From Pseudomonadota bacterium (lineage in GTDB: Bacteria; Pseudomonadota; Alphaproteobacteria; Caulobacterales; Caulobacteraceae), in assembly GCA_023424215.1 (NCBI GenBank), contig JAFAEC010000229.1, forward strand, positions 1 through 29,677: a stretch of 29,677 bases of DNA. Reading direction: 5' to 3'. The position numbers and the translations under genes were made by a program. A model generated the notes under the pieces. That model searched no databases and had not been told where the DNA came from. It saw only the letters and a program-made list of their open reading frames with translations. Below are positions 1-10,558 of this stretch, one piece after another; the first letter of the stretch is position 1; every line of letters begins with the position of its first letter.

Positions 1-653
1 AGATCATCGGCAACCTGTTCGTCGAGATCTTCGAGGAGCAGTCCAACAGGCTGAAGAACGCGCGCTGGCTTGCGCAGGGCACGATCTTCCCGGACGTGAT
101 CGAGTCGGCCGGTAGCGGCACGGGCAAGGCGCACGTCATCAAGAGCCATCACAACGTCGGCGGCCTGCCTGCGCACATGAAGCTCGGCCTGGTCGAGCCG
201 CTGCGCGAGCTGTTCAAGGACGAGGTCCGCGCGCTCGGCCGCGAGCTGGGGCTGACCGACGCCTTCGTCGGCCGCCATCCCTTCCCGGGACCGGGCCTGG
301 CCATCCGCATCCCCGGCGAGATCACCCCGGAAGCTGTCGCGACGCTTCAGGAAGCGGACGCCATCTATCTGGAAGAAATCAGGAAAGCCGGTCTCTACGA
401 CCAGATCTGGCAGGCCTTCGCGGTGCTGCTGCCGGTCAAGACCGTCGGCGTCATGGGCGACGCCCGCACCTACGAGAAGGTGCTGGCGCTGCGGGCGGTG
501 AGCTCGACCGACGGGATGACGGCCGATTTCTTCCCCTTCCCGTGGGAGATTCTGGGGCGCACGGCGACCCGGATCATCAACGAGGTGCGCGGGGTCAACC
601 GCGTCGTCTACGACGTCACCTCCAAGCCGCCCGGCACCATCGAGTGGGAATAG
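1..653 (+). CDS. guaA: GMP synthase (glutamine-hydrolysing), C-terminal part
   Basis: This is the 3' end of guaA; the gene is cut by the left edge of the window and is open from base 3. GuaA converts XMP to GMP with ATP and glutamine-derived ammonia in the cytoplasm. The visible part covers the end of the ATP-pyrophosphatase domain (GTIFPDVIES, then KSHHNVGGLP) and the whole C-terminal dimerisation domain (HPFPGPGLAIR, then the terminal TSKPPGTIEWE that is almost invariant in GuaA). The stop is TAG at 651-653. It converges with copB on the other strand, with only 18 bp between the stops, and has no evident functional link with the copper genes. Identification is very secure. Confidence 0.97.
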   Translation, partial: IIGNLFVEIFEEQSNRLKNARWLAQGTIFPDVIESAGSGTGKAHVIKSHHNVGGLPAHMKLGLVEPLRELFKDEVRALGRELGLTDAFVGRHPFPGPGLAIRIPGEITPEAVATLQEADAIYLEEIRKAGLYDQIWQAFAVLLPVKTVGVMGDARTYEKVLALRAVSSTDGMTADFFPFPWEILGRTATRIINEVRGVNRVVYDVTSKPPGTIEWE

Positions 654-671
654 GGGCGCCAGCCCCCGCGT

Positions 672-1874
672 CTAGAACCAGGCCCTGAGACCGAGCACGA
701 ACCGTGTCTCCTCCGGGTCGCCGCCGGCGGCCTCGACCAGATCGGCGGTGTCGCCGAGGGCGCGGCTCCATTCGACCCCGACGTAGGGGGCGAACTCGCG
801 GCGAAACTCGTAGCGCAGGCGCAGGCCGGCCTCGACCGAGGTCAGGCCCGAGCCGAGACCCAGTTCCGGAACGTCGCCGGCGGACAGGTCGACCTCGAAG
901 CGCGGCTGCAGGATCAGCCGCTGGGTGAGCCGCTGGTCGTACTCGGCCTCGACCCGGGCGGTGAGATCGCCTTCGGTCGAGAGGAAGGCGGCGGCGTCGA
1001 CCTCCCACCAGTGCGGGGCGAGGCCCTGCATGCCGAGCACCAGATGGGTCGTGTCCTCGCCATGACGGCGATAGTCCTGGCGGACGCCGGCCTGGACGTC
1101 CCAGAACGGCGAGATTGCCCGACCGTAGAGCGCCTGGACCTCGACCTCCTCCACACCGCCGTCGAAGCCGCCTTCGCCTTCGGACTTCCACCAGAAGCGG
1201 TTGATGTCGCCGCCGGTCCAGCCGGCCGCGTCCCACAGCCAGGTCTCTTCGCCGTCGCCGAACCCCGCCTCGAGCCGGTCGATGACGACGCCGGTCGTGC
1301 GCATGTCGCCGTTCTCGCGGCGCATGAGGTCCCGCGCCCGGGCCATGTCGGCGGCCGGAAAGAAGGCGTCGGCGGCGTGCGTCGGTCCGGCCAGCGCGCC
1401 GGGCGGCGGCGGCGTCTCGGGCGGCCGGCCCGGATCGTCGGCGCTGGTCGGCACGTCGGGCGGACCGGAGGCGGCCCCCATGTCGTGACCGGCGTGCGGA
1501 TCCTGCGGCGCCGGAGCCCGATGCGCAGCGTGCGGGTCGGCGGCGGGCGCCGGCATGACGTGGCCGCCATGGGGATCCGGCGTCGCGGGCGCGCCGCCCA
1601 TGTCGTGGCCGGCATGCGGATCCTGCGCCGCCGGAGTCTGGTGAGCGGCATGAGGGTCGGCGGCGGCGGGGGCCGTATGCCCGGCGTGCGGGTCCCGGGC
1701 CGGAGCCGTGCGGCTCATGTCATGGCCGGCGTGCGGATCGGGGGCCGCGGTCGGCGCCCGATGGGCCGCGTGCGGGTCCGGCGGAGGGGCGGCGTGACCG
1801 GCGTGCGGGTCCTGGGCGTGGGCGGCGCCGGCGGCGAGCAGGAGCGGGGCGAGGGCGGCGGCGAAGCGGATCAT
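672..1874 (-). CDS. copB: Copper resistance outer-membrane protein CopB with a long His-rich repeat domain
   Basis: This 400-residue protein belongs to the CopB/PcoB family, outer-membrane beta-barrels that work with the periplasmic oxidase CopA in copper resistance. Residues 1-20 form a signal peptide ending AHA. Residues 22-132 hold nine DPHAGH/DPHAAH/DPHGGH units spaced 11-15 residues apart, often followed by DM, an obvious copper-binding region. From about residue 165 the family domain follows (DINRFWWKSEGEG, ALYGRAISPFWDVQAGVR) and the protein ends in an aromatic barrel-type C-terminus (FVLGLRAWF). The start ATG at 1874 overlaps the copA stop by 4 bp (ATGA), so the pair is translationally coupled. 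The reading frame stays open upstream through copA, but those residues are an out-of-frame reading of copA. Expression is expected from the CueR-type promoter before copA. Confidence 0.93.
   Translation of the reverse strand: MIRFAAALAPLLLAAGAAHAQDPHAGHAAPPPDPHAAHRAPTAAPDPHAGHDMSRTAPARDPHAGHTAPAAADPHAAHQTPAAQDPHAGHDMGGAPATPDPHGGHVMPAPAADPHAAHRAPAPQDPHAGHDMGAASGPPDVPTSADDPGRPPETPPPPGALAGPTHAADAFFPAADMARARDLMRRENGDMRTTGVVIDRLEAGFGDGEETWLWDAAGWTGGDINRFWWKSEGEGGFDGGVEEVEVQALYGRAISPFWDVQAGVRQDYRRHGEDTTHLVLGMQGLAPHWWEVDAAAFLSTEGDLTARVEAEYDQRLTQRLILQPRFEVDLSAGDVPELGLGSGLTSVEAGLRLRYEFRREFAPYVGVEWSRALGDTADLVEAAGGDPEETRFVLGLRAWF
1479..1811 (-). repeat. Degenerate tandem repeat encoding nine DPH(A/G)(G/A)H metal-binding units in CopB
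   Basis: The nine units begin at CopB residues 22, 33, 46, 61, 73, 85, 100, 113 and 125. From residue 46 a higher-order period of about 39-40 residues is visible: an AGHDM unit, then a GH unit, then an AAH unit, repeated at 46, 85 and 125. This suggests growth by duplication of a block of about 120 bp. The linkers are Ala/Pro-rich. Confidence 0.85.
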
Positions 1875-3655
1875 CCGGCGGCTCCATCCATGGGGCGGAC
1901 GGTGACGACGTTGAACATCCCCGCGTGCATGTGCATCAGCATGTGGCAGTGGAAGGCCCAGTCGCCGGGCGCGTCGGCGGTGAGGTCGAAGGTGACCTTG
2001 CCCCCCGGCATCACGTTGACGGTGTGCTTGAGCGGCTGGTGGCCGGCCGGTCCGCCGGTGACCAGCTCGAAGAAGTGGCCGTGCAGGTGGATCGGGTGGG
2101 CCATCATGGTGTCGTTGACCAGCGTCACCCGCACCCGCTCGTCGCGCTCGAAGCGGATCGGTTCGACCAGCTCGCTGAATTTGCGGCCGTCGAAGCCCCA
2201 CATGAACCGCTCCATGTTGCCGGTCAGGTGGATCTCCATGGTGCGCGACGGGGGACGCCGGTCCCTGTTGGGCGCCAGCGAGACCAGGTCGGTGTAGACC
2301 AGCACCCGGTGGGGCGCGTCCTCGAGGCCGAGCGGGCGGTCGCCCAGCCGGTTGGCGGGGTCGGGCGCGACCATGTCGACGCCGACGCCCACGGCCATGT
2401 CGGGCGGCGCGTTGTCCGGATCGCGCATGGCCATGTCGCCGTGGTCCATGGCCGGGGCGGGGTCGGCTGCGGGGGCAGACGGAGATCCGTGGCCCATCGC
2501 CGCGTGATCCATGCCGCCGCCGCCGTGGTCCATCCCGCCCATGCCCATGTCGCGCATGGTCAGGGTCGGGACCTCGCGCAGCGGGGGGACTTCCGCGCTC
2601 ATGCCGGGGCGCGGGGCGAGGGTGGCCCGGCCCATGCCGGAGCGGTCCATGGCTTCGGCCACCACGGTGTAGGCGCGATCCTCCGGCGGCCGGACGATGA
2701 CGTCGTAGGTCTCCGCGACCGAGATCTGGAATTCGTCGACCTCGACCGGGCGGACGTTCTCGCCGTCGGCCTGGACCACCGTCATCGGCAGGCCGGGGAT
2801 GCGGACGTTGAAGATCGACATGGCGGAGGCGTTGATGACCCGCAGCCGCACCCGCTCGCCGGGCCGGAACAGGCCGGTCCAGTTCTCCTGCGGGCCGTGG
2901 CCGTTGATCAGGTAGGTGTAGGTCGTGCCGTTGACGTCGAGGATGTCGCGCGGGTCCATGCGCATGGCGCCCCACATGCGGCGCTCCTCGAGGCTCATGC
3001 CGTCCTCGCCGGACAGGAGCCCGGCGAGGGTGGTCCGCTGGCGGTTGAAATAGCCGGGGCTTTTCTTGAGCTTGTCGAGGATTTCATGCGGATGCATGAA
3101 GCTCCAGTCTGACAGGACCAGCACATGCTCGCGGTCGTAGGCGACGGGGTCCGCGCCGGCCGGGTCGATGACGATCGGCCCGTAGTGGCCCATGGCCTCC
3201 TGCAGGTTGGAGTGGGAGTGGTACCAGAAGGTGCCGGACTGCCGGATCGGAAATTCGTAGACGAAGGTCTCGCGCGGCCGGATGCCCGGGAAACTGATGC
3301 CGGGCACCCCGTCCATCTGGAAGGGCACCAGCAGGCCGTGCCAGTGGATCGAGGTGTCCTCGTCCAGGGTGTTGGTCACCGACAGGCGGACGTTCTGGCC
3401 TTCGCGCAGCCGCAGCAGCGGGGCGGGCAGCGTGCCGTTGATGGTCACGGCATGTGCGGCGCGGCCGTTCACGGTGAAGGGGCTGTGGCCCACGCTCAGG
3501 CGCACGTCAGGCCCGGTCAGGGTCGGCAGGTCGGACCGCAGGCCCGGCGAGCCGGTCTGGGCCCACGCCGGCAGCAGGCCCTGCAGCGCGGCGAGGCCCG
3601 CGCCGCCGGCGGCGCCGCGCAGGAGTCGGCGGCGGTCGAGATGCAGCGTCGACAT
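1871..3655 (-). CDS. copA: Tat-exported multicopper oxidase CopA (copper resistance)
   Basis: This 594-residue protein is a CopA/PcoA-type multicopper oxidase that oxidises and sequesters copper in the periplasm. The N-terminus has a twin-arginine signal (RRRLLRGAAGG, residues 8-18), so it is exported folded with copper bound. All four copper-ligand motifs are visible: HWHG at 104-107, WYHSHS at 144-149, HPIHLHGH at 520-527, and HCH at 569-571 with H575 and M580 completing the type 1 site. A Met/His-rich insert (MGMGGMDHGGGG and onward, about residues 370-410) is the usual CopA copper-binding segment. It is the first gene of a copA-copB operon running leftward, with a 4-bp overlap to copB. 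A CueR operator lies 112 bp upstream of the start codon. Confidence 0.95.
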   Translation of the reverse strand: MSTLHLDRRRLLRGAAGGAGLAALQGLLPAWAQTGSPGLRSDLPTLTGPDVRLSVGHSPFTVNGRAAHAVTINGTLPAPLLRLREGQNVRLSVTNTLDEDTSIHWHGLLVPFQMDGVPGISFPGIRPRETFVYEFPIRQSGTFWYHSHSNLQEAMGHYGPIVIDPAGADPVAYDREHVLVLSDWSFMHPHEILDKLKKSPGYFNRQRTTLAGLLSGEDGMSLEERRMWGAMRMDPRDILDVNGTTYTYLINGHGPQENWTGLFRPGERVRLRVINASAMSIFNVRIPGLPMTVVQADGENVRPVEVDEFQISVAETYDVIVRPPEDRAYTVVAEAMDRSGMGRATLAPRPGMSAEVPPLREVPTLTMRDMGMGGMDHGGGGMDHAAMGHGSPSAPAADPAPAMDHGDMAMRDPDNAPPDMAVGVGVDMVAPDPANRLGDRPLGLEDAPHRVLVYTDLVSLAPNRDRRPPSRTMEIHLTGNMERFMWGFDGRKFSELVEPIRFERDERVRVTLVNDTMMAHPIHLHGHFFELVTGGPAGHQPLKHTVNVMPGGKVTFDLTADAPGDWAFHCHMLMHMHAGMFNVVTVRPMDGAAG

Positions 3656-3766
3656 TCGCGATCAATCCTCAGACTGTCAGGAATAGCGCGCGCGGCGCCT
3701 GTCCCTTCAAATACGTGCGTCGACCGGATTGGCCTTGCGGCAGGACGACACAGGGGTCCCTCATGC

Positions 3767-3787
3767 ACCTTCCCACCATGGGAAGGT
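3767..3787 (-). promoter_or_regulatory. CueR operator/promoter of copA-copB
   Basis: This is a 21-bp dyad with 9-bp perfect arms, ACCTTCCCA and TGGGAAGGT, separated by 3 bp. It matches the known CueR/MerR-type operator ACCTTCC-N7-GGAAGGT. On the minus strand a -35-like TTGACC overlaps its upstream edge and is followed after a MerR-type spacer of about 19 bp by a weak -10 (CATGAG). The orientation therefore favours leftward transcription into copA. The cognate regulator is encoded at 7208-7615. Confidence 0.88.
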
Positions 3788-3937
3788 CAAGGGCGCCGGG
3801 CGTCCCGGCGATGCGGTTGAGCGATCCGCGAAATGCGCTGTAGGGTCGCGAGGGGGAGAGGTCGGTGACTGAGCCCTGCGACAGGCCGGTCCGCAACCGG
3901 TTCCCGCGATCGCCCGATCTTTCGCCCGAGGCCGCCC

Positions 3938-4657
3938 ATGCCGATTCTCCGCATCTCGACCCAGCTCCATAAATGGGTCGCCCTCGTGGTGGGGGTGCAG
4001 GTGCTGTTCTGGGTGGCCGGCGGACTGGTGATGACCGCCATCCCGATCGAAACGGTCCGCAGCGAACATCACCTGCGCGATGTCGCGCCGGCGGCTCTTC
4101 CAGCCGCCGCGTTGCAGGCGCTTCCGGACGCGGCGCGAACCCTGCCGGGCGGTCTGGCGGGGGCTGCGTTGAAAAGCACGCCGCGAGGGCCCGCCTGGGT
4201 GATCACCCCCGTCGACGGCGAAGCGGTGACGCTCGCCGCCGAGAGCGGCCGCCCGTTCGGGCCTCTCACATCGGCGGAGGCGGCCCGGCTGGCGGCGCGG
4301 GCCTATACCGGCGAGGGTCGCGCCGTCTCGGCCGTCCATCTCGCCGAGGCGCCGGCCGAGACCGGCCGCACCGGCCCGATCTGGCGGGTGGAGTTCTCCG
4401 ACAGGGAGCGCACGGCCTTCTACCTGTCGCCGGAGACCGGAGAGGTGGTGACCCGCCGTTCGGCGGTCTGGCGCTTCTACGACTTCTTCTGGCGCCTGCA
4501 CGTGATGGACTGGAAGAACGGCGAGGACTTCAACCATCCCCTGATCGTGGTGACCACCTTCCTGACCCTCAGCGTCGTCATCACCGGCTTCATCCTGCTG
4601 TGGATCCGGCTGGCCCGGGATATCCACGTCGCGCGGGCGGCGCGGCGGGAGCGGTAG
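3938..4657 (+). CDS. PepSY domain-containing membrane protein
   Basis: This 239-residue protein has an N-terminal membrane helix (about residues 11-37, KWVALVVGVQVLFWVAGGLV), a periplasmic PepSY-like region (ISTQLHKW at the start, then VYLSPETGEVV-type beta segments and RFYDFFWRLHVMDW) and a second helix near 200-225 (VVTTFLTLSVVITGFILLW). PepSY_TM proteins are found beside copper and iron uptake or efflux genes; their biochemical role is not settled. The ATG at 3938 is preceded by GAGG at a 6-bp spacing. The gene lies between two CueR operators, which implies a copper-linked role, but its own promoter was not recognised. Family assignment is good and function unknown. Confidence 0.8.
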   Translation: MPILRISTQLHKWVALVVGVQVLFWVAGGLVMTAIPIETVRSEHHLRDVAPAALPAAALQALPDAARTLPGGLAGAALKSTPRGPAWVITPVDGEAVTLAAESGRPFGPLTSAEAARLAARAYTGEGRAVSAVHLAEAPAETGRTGPIWRVEFSDRERTAFYLSPETGEVVTRRSAVWRFYDFFWRLHVMDWKNGEDFNHPLIVVTTFLTLSVVITGFILLWIRLARDIHVARAARRER

Positions 4658-4676
4658 CCCCGCCGGGGCGCGCTTG

Positions 4677-4697
4677 ACCTTCCCATGACGGGAAGGT
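4677..4697 (+). promoter_or_regulatory. CueR operator/promoter of the copper ATPase-cueR operon
   Basis: This 21-bp dyad has arms ACCTTCCC and GGGAAGGT around a 5-bp centre, the same sequence class as the copA site. A -35-like TTGACC (4674-4679) overlaps its left edge and a weak -10 (TACGGG, 4699-4704) follows after 19 bp, the long spacer typical of MerR-activated promoters. It faces rightward into the ATPase start at 4725. Confidence 0.88.
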
Positions 4698-4724
4698 CTA
4701 CGGGAACGGGGACATCGCCGATGG

Positions 4725-7207
<2,483 letters not shown>

Positions 7208-7211
<4 letters not shown>

Positions 7212-7615
7212 ACATCGGTCAGGCGTCCCGCGCCAGCGGCGTCTCCGCCAAGATGATCCGCTACTATGAATCCGTCGGGCTGGTGACGGCCGCGGACCGC
7301 ACCGACGGCAACTACCGGGACTTCGGGGAGCGCGAGGTCAACGAGCTCCGGTTCGTGCGCCGGGCCCGCAACCTGGGCTTCGCCGTCGAGGAAATCCGCC
7401 GGCTCCTGTCGCTCTGGCGCGACCGCAGCCGCCCCAGCCGGGAGGTCAAGGCGATCGCCGAGCAACACGTCGCCGATCTCGACGCGCGCATCGTCGAGAT
7501 GCAGGCCATGGCCGACACCCTGCGGGAGCTCGCGCACTGCTGCGCCGGCGACGATCGCCCGGACTGCCCCATTCTCGCGGACCTGGCCCAGGCCTCCAGG
7601 GACCGGCGTCCCTGA
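7208..7615 (+). CDS. cueR: Cu(I)-responsive MerR-family regulator CueR
   Basis: This 135-residue MerR protein has the N-terminal winged-helix domain (MNIGQASRASGVSAKMIRYY), a dimerisation helix and a C-terminal metal loop. The metal ligands Cys112 and Cys120 (C-x7-C, followed by PIL) and Ser77 fall at the same numbers as in E. coli CueR, where Ser77 marks selectivity for +1 ions. It should bind the two ACCTTCC operators in this window and untwist their long-spacer promoters when Cu(I) is bound. It is the second gene of the ATPase operon, so its own synthesis is copper-induced. Identification is strong. Confidence 0.95.
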
Positions 7616-7631
7616 TCGTCCCTCCCTGACC

Positions 7632-7645
7632 TTGATCGGGGTCAA
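7632..7645 (+). promoter_or_regulatory. FixK/FNR box 1 (before the CoA-transferase)
   Basis: TTGATCGGGGTCAA matches TTGATnnnnATCAA with one change. It ends 58 bp before the ATG of the CoA-transferase gene, a distance compatible with class II activation. Confidence 0.82.
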
Positions 7646-7703
7646 GGCGCGGTGCCGACGCGGCGCTCAGGGCGTTGACCTCCCTACGACCCGGAGCCAC
7701 TGC

Positions 7704-9215
7704 ATGACCCGAATCCTCTCCGAGACCCTGCGGCGCAAGGTGATGAGCGCCGACGCGGCCGCGGCGCATATCCGCCCGGGGTCGACGGTCGGGCTCAGCG
7801 GCTTCACCGGTTCGGGCTACCCCAAGGCGGTGCCGCTGGCGCTGGCGGCCCGGATGGACGAGGCGCACGCGCGGGGCGAGCGCTTCCGGGTGCGGGCGTG
7901 GACGGGCGCCTCGACCGGGCCCGAGCTGGACGGGGCGCTGGCGCGGGCCGACGGGATCGAATTCCGGCTGCCCTACAATTCGGACCCGATCGCCCGCGAG
8001 AAGATCAATCGCGGCGAGATGGAGTATTTCGACATGCATCTCAGCCAGGTGGCGCCGGCCGCCTGGCAGGGATTCCTCGGACCGCTCGACACGGCCGTGG
8101 TCGAGGTGGCGGGGGTGCGCGAGGACGGCTCGCTGATCCCCTCGTCCTCGGTCGGCAACAACAAGACCTGGCTGGACCGCGCCTCCCAGGTGATCCTCGA
8201 GGTCAACTCCTGGCAGAACCCGGCCCTGGCGGGGATGCACGACATCTACTACGGCACCGCCCTGCCGCCGGACCGGAGACCGATCCCGCTGGTGCGCGCC
8301 GACGACCGCATCGGCGAGCCGTGGTTCCGCTGCGATCCGGACAAGGTCGTGGCCGTGGTCGAGACCGATGCGCCGGACCGCAATGCGCCGTTCACGCCGG
8401 CCGGCGCGGACGACCTGGCCATCGCCGGCCATCTGCTGGAGTTCTTCCGGCACGAGGTGGCCAAGGGCCGGCTGCCGGCCGCCCTGCTGCCGCTGCAGTC
8501 CGGGGTCGGCAACACCGCCAACGCCGTGCTCGGCGGGCTGCAGGAGGGGCCGTTCGAACAGATGACGGCCTACACCGAGGTGATCCAGGACGGGATGCTG
8601 GGACTGCTCGAGTCCGGCCGCCTGCTCGCTGCCTCTGCCACCGCCTTCTCGCTGAGCCCCGAGGCGGCGCACGATCTGAACGCCCGGATGGATGCGTTCC
8701 ACGACCGGATCATCCTCAGGCCGCAGGAGATCAGCAATCACCCCGAACTGATCCGCCGCCTCGGCTGCATCGCCATGAACGGGATGATCGAGGCCGACAT
8801 CTTCGGCAATGTGAACTCGACCCACATCATGGGCTCGCGCATCCAGAACGGCATCGGCGGGTCCGGCGATTTCGCCCGCAACGCCTATGTCTCGATCTTC
8901 ATGGCGGCCTCGACGGCCAAGGGCGGGAAGATCTCGACCATCGTGCCCCACGCGCCCCACGTCGACCACATCCCGCAGGACGTGCAGATCATCGTCACCG
9001 AGCAGGGGCTGGCCGATCTGCGCGGCCTTTCGCCCAAGCAGCGCGCGGAACTGATCATCGCCCGGTGCGCCCATCCCAACTATCGTCCGGCGCTCGAGGA
9101 CTACTATGCGCGGGCCCGGCGCGACTCGTTCGGCCAGCAGTCGCCGATGCTGCTGCAGGAAGCCATGGCCTGGCACGAGCGCTTCGTGCGCACCGGGACG
9201 ATGAAGCCGGACTGA
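7704..9215 (+). CDS. Acetyl-CoA hydrolase/transferase family protein (succinyl-CoA:acetate CoA-transferase type)
   Basis: This 503-residue protein is a full-length class I CoA-transferase of the acetyl-CoA hydrolase / AarC-SucCoAT family. Such enzymes move CoA between acetate and succinate through an enzyme glutamyl-CoA intermediate. The probable catalytic Glu is E292 in YTEVIQDG. Other family segments are GLSGFTGSGYPK near residue 31, LPLQSGVGNTANAVLGGL and GGSGDFARNAY. Under low oxygen such an enzyme can recycle acetyl-CoA to acetate while saving the thioester as succinyl-CoA, which suits control by the FixK box 58 bp upstream. The exact acyl donor cannot be read from the sequence. It stands alone in its transcription unit. 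Confidence 0.9.
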   Translation: MTRILSETLRRKVMSADAAAAHIRPGSTVGLSGFTGSGYPKAVPLALAARMDEAHARGERFRVRAWTGASTGPELDGALARADGIEFRLPYNSDPIAREKINRGEMEYFDMHLSQVAPAAWQGFLGPLDTAVVEVAGVREDGSLIPSSSVGNNKTWLDRASQVILEVNSWQNPALAGMHDIYYGTALPPDRRPIPLVRADDRIGEPWFRCDPDKVVAVVETDAPDRNAPFTPAGADDLAIAGHLLEFFRHEVAKGRLPAALLPLQSGVGNTANAVLGGLQEGPFEQMTAYTEVIQDGMLGLLESGRLLAASATAFSLSPEAAHDLNARMDAFHDRIILRPQEISNHPELIRRLGCIAMNGMIEADIFGNVNSTHIMGSRIQNGIGGSGDFARNAYVSIFMAASTAKGGKISTIVPHAPHVDHIPQDVQIIVTEQGLADLRGLSPKQRAELIIARCAHPNYRPALEDYYARARRDSFGQQSPMLLQEAMAWHERFVRTGTMKPD

Positions 9216-9237
9216 GCCAGGCTCCTCGATTCCGGTC

Positions 9238-9251
9238 TTGATCCGCGTCAA
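9238..9251 (+). promoter_or_regulatory. FixK/FNR box 2 (before the DUF1003 gene)
   Basis: TTGATCCGCGTCAA is a good match to the FNR/FixK consensus. It is 124 bp from the DUF1003 start, unusually far, but only 50 bp from a short open frame that begins at GTG 9302. Confidence 0.8.
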
Positions 9252-9301
9252 GGTTGGCCGTCCGCGGCCGGGAGACATGGTCGCGCATGGGAGACGAATC
9301 C

Positions 9302-9379
9302 GTGAGCCAATCCGCCCCTGTCACCGCGCCCGCCGCCGCCTGGCCGGACGCCCGTCCTCGACCGGAGGCGCCCCGATGA
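9302..9379 (+). CDS. Possible 25-residue leader peptide coupled to the DUF1003 gene
   Basis: A short frame starts at GTG 9302, with GGAGA 7 bp upstream, and ends at TGA 9377-9379. The stop overlaps the DUF1003 ATG by 4 bp (ATGA), like the coupled pairs elsewhere in the window. An in-frame ATG at 9287 would give 30 residues. The peptide is Ala/Pro-rich with no recognisable domain. It is proposed because the FixK box to start distance (50 bp) then fits the other units of the island. It may equally be untranslated leader. Confidence 0.3.
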   Translation: MSQSAPVTAPAAAWPDARPRPEAPR

Positions 9380-9924
9380 CCCGCGACGGCGTGCGCGAGG
9401 AGCTGTCGCGGGGCCTGCTCGGTCTCGGTTACGCAGAGCTGACGCCGGTCCAGCGCAGCGTGGTCGACCTGATGGCGGCCGAGACGCCGACCGGGCACGG
9501 GCCGGCGCTGGTCGATGATCGGTCCGGCTGGGAGCGGCTCGCCGACCGGGTGGCCCAGGTCGGCGGGTCATGGACCTTCCTCGGGGCCTTCGCGCTGGCC
9601 ATGGCGGCCTGGGTCGGGACCAATCTCCTGCTCGCCCGATGGGCCTTCGATCCCTATCCCTTCATCTTCCTGAACCTTGTGCTCTCGACCCTCGCGGCCG
9701 TGCAGGCGCCGGTCATCCTGATGAGCCAGAACCGGCAGGCGGCGAGGGACCGGCAGGCGGCCGAGCACGACTACCGGGTCAACCTGCGGGCGGAACTGGA
9801 GATCATGCGGCTGCACGACCGCCTGCAGCTGAGCGAGGCGCAGTTGCAGCGCATCGAGGCGGCGCTGGCCGCGCTGGGTCCCGCGACGCCGGGGTCTCCC
9901 GCGGACGAGGCGTCGCGCACCTGA
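9376..9924 (+). CDS. DUF1003 family membrane protein
   Basis: This 182-residue protein has two adjacent membrane helices (about residues 66-87 and 95-116), followed by SQNRQAARDRQAAEHDY and a charged coiled-coil tail. That layout and the SQNRQ..RDR segment are typical of DUF1003 proteins, whose function is not known. ATG 9376 has GGAGG 7 bp upstream. It follows FixK box 2, which places it among the predicted low-oxygen genes. Its stop lies 3 bp from the stop of the convergent flavoprotein gene. Confidence 0.82.
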   Translation: MTRDGVREELSRGLLGLGYAELTPVQRSVVDLMAAETPTGHGPALVDDRSGWERLADRVAQVGGSWTFLGAFALAMAAWVGTNLLLARWAFDPYPFIFLNLVLSTLAAVQAPVILMSQNRQAARDRQAAEHDYRVNLRAELEIMRLHDRLQLSEAQLQRIEAALAALGPATPGSPADEASRT

Positions 9925-9927
9925 GTC

Positions 9928-10521
9928 CTAGGCCGCCCGGGCTCCCATCCGGCCGACCCTGGCGAGGACGCGCTCGCGGTCGCGCCGGGCCTCGACGCCG
10001 CCGATGACGGTGTCCCGGATCGGCCGGAGGCCGACAAGGCCGAGCACGCCGCGTTTCAGCGATGCGAGCGAATGGCCGAGGAAGACGGTGCGGTAGATCA
10101 GGGCCGGCATGCCCATGGTGACGATCACCCGCGCCGACCGACCCTTCAGCCGCCCGGCTCCGGGTGACACGGCCTCGCCGTGGAAGGCGAAGGCCGGGCG
10201 CAGCACCTGCTCGAGAAGGCCCTTCAGGCGCGCCGGCAGATCCCCCAGCCAGAGGGGATAGATGATCACCAGATGCTCCGCCCAGAGCAGATCGTCCTGG
10301 ACGGCGGCGACGGCAGGGGAGGAGTTCTCCGACTCCCATTCGGCGCGGGAGGTCAGCGGCGGGACGTCCAGATCGGCGAGGTTCAGGCGATGGACCAGGT
10401 GCCCCGCCCCGGCGGCGCCCTGGGCGTAGGCGGCCGCGAGCGCGTGGCAGAACCGGCCGGGGTCGGGATCGGGATGGCCGTCGAGGATGAGAATCCGACG
10501 GCGTTGGTTGGTCTCGGACAT
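9928..10521 (-). CDS. NAD(P)H-dependent oxidoreductase, flavodoxin-like fold
   Basis: This 197-residue protein is of the NAD(P)H dehydrogenase (quinone)/KefF-MdaB group. It opens with a Rossmann-like strand and phosphate loop (ILILDGHPDPDPGRFCHAL), then LIWAEHLVIIYPLWLGDLPARLKGLLEQV, the flavin-contact region of this fold, and RVIVTMGMPALIYR. It probably reduces quinones or related electrophiles with FMN or FAD. It lies 37 bp downstream of a universal stress protein gene on the same strand and is likely in one operon with it, under FixK box 3. The natural substrate cannot be inferred. Confidence 0.85.
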   Translation of the reverse strand: MSETNQRRRILILDGHPDPDPGRFCHALAAAYAQGAAGAGHLVHRLNLADLDVPPLTSRAEWESENSSPAVAAVQDDLLWAEHLVIIYPLWLGDLPARLKGLLEQVLRPAFAFHGEAVSPGAGRLKGRSARVIVTMGMPALIYRTVFLGHSLASLKRGVLGLVGLRPIRDTVIGGVEARRDRERVLARVGRMGARAA

Positions 10522-10558
10522 CGGCGCCCCTTCTGGCGGACCGCTGGGTTGCGGGCTC

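Noticed and set aside
1875..2975. Upstream extension of copB to a 767-residue protein
   Set aside because: The extension reads copA out of frame; ATG 1874 gives a proper signal peptide and a 4-bp overlap with copA.
7446..9278. Long open frame (610 codons) antisense to the CoA-transferase
   Set aside because: The opposite strand encodes a complete family protein; this frame shows no recognisable motif and reflects GC-biased codons.
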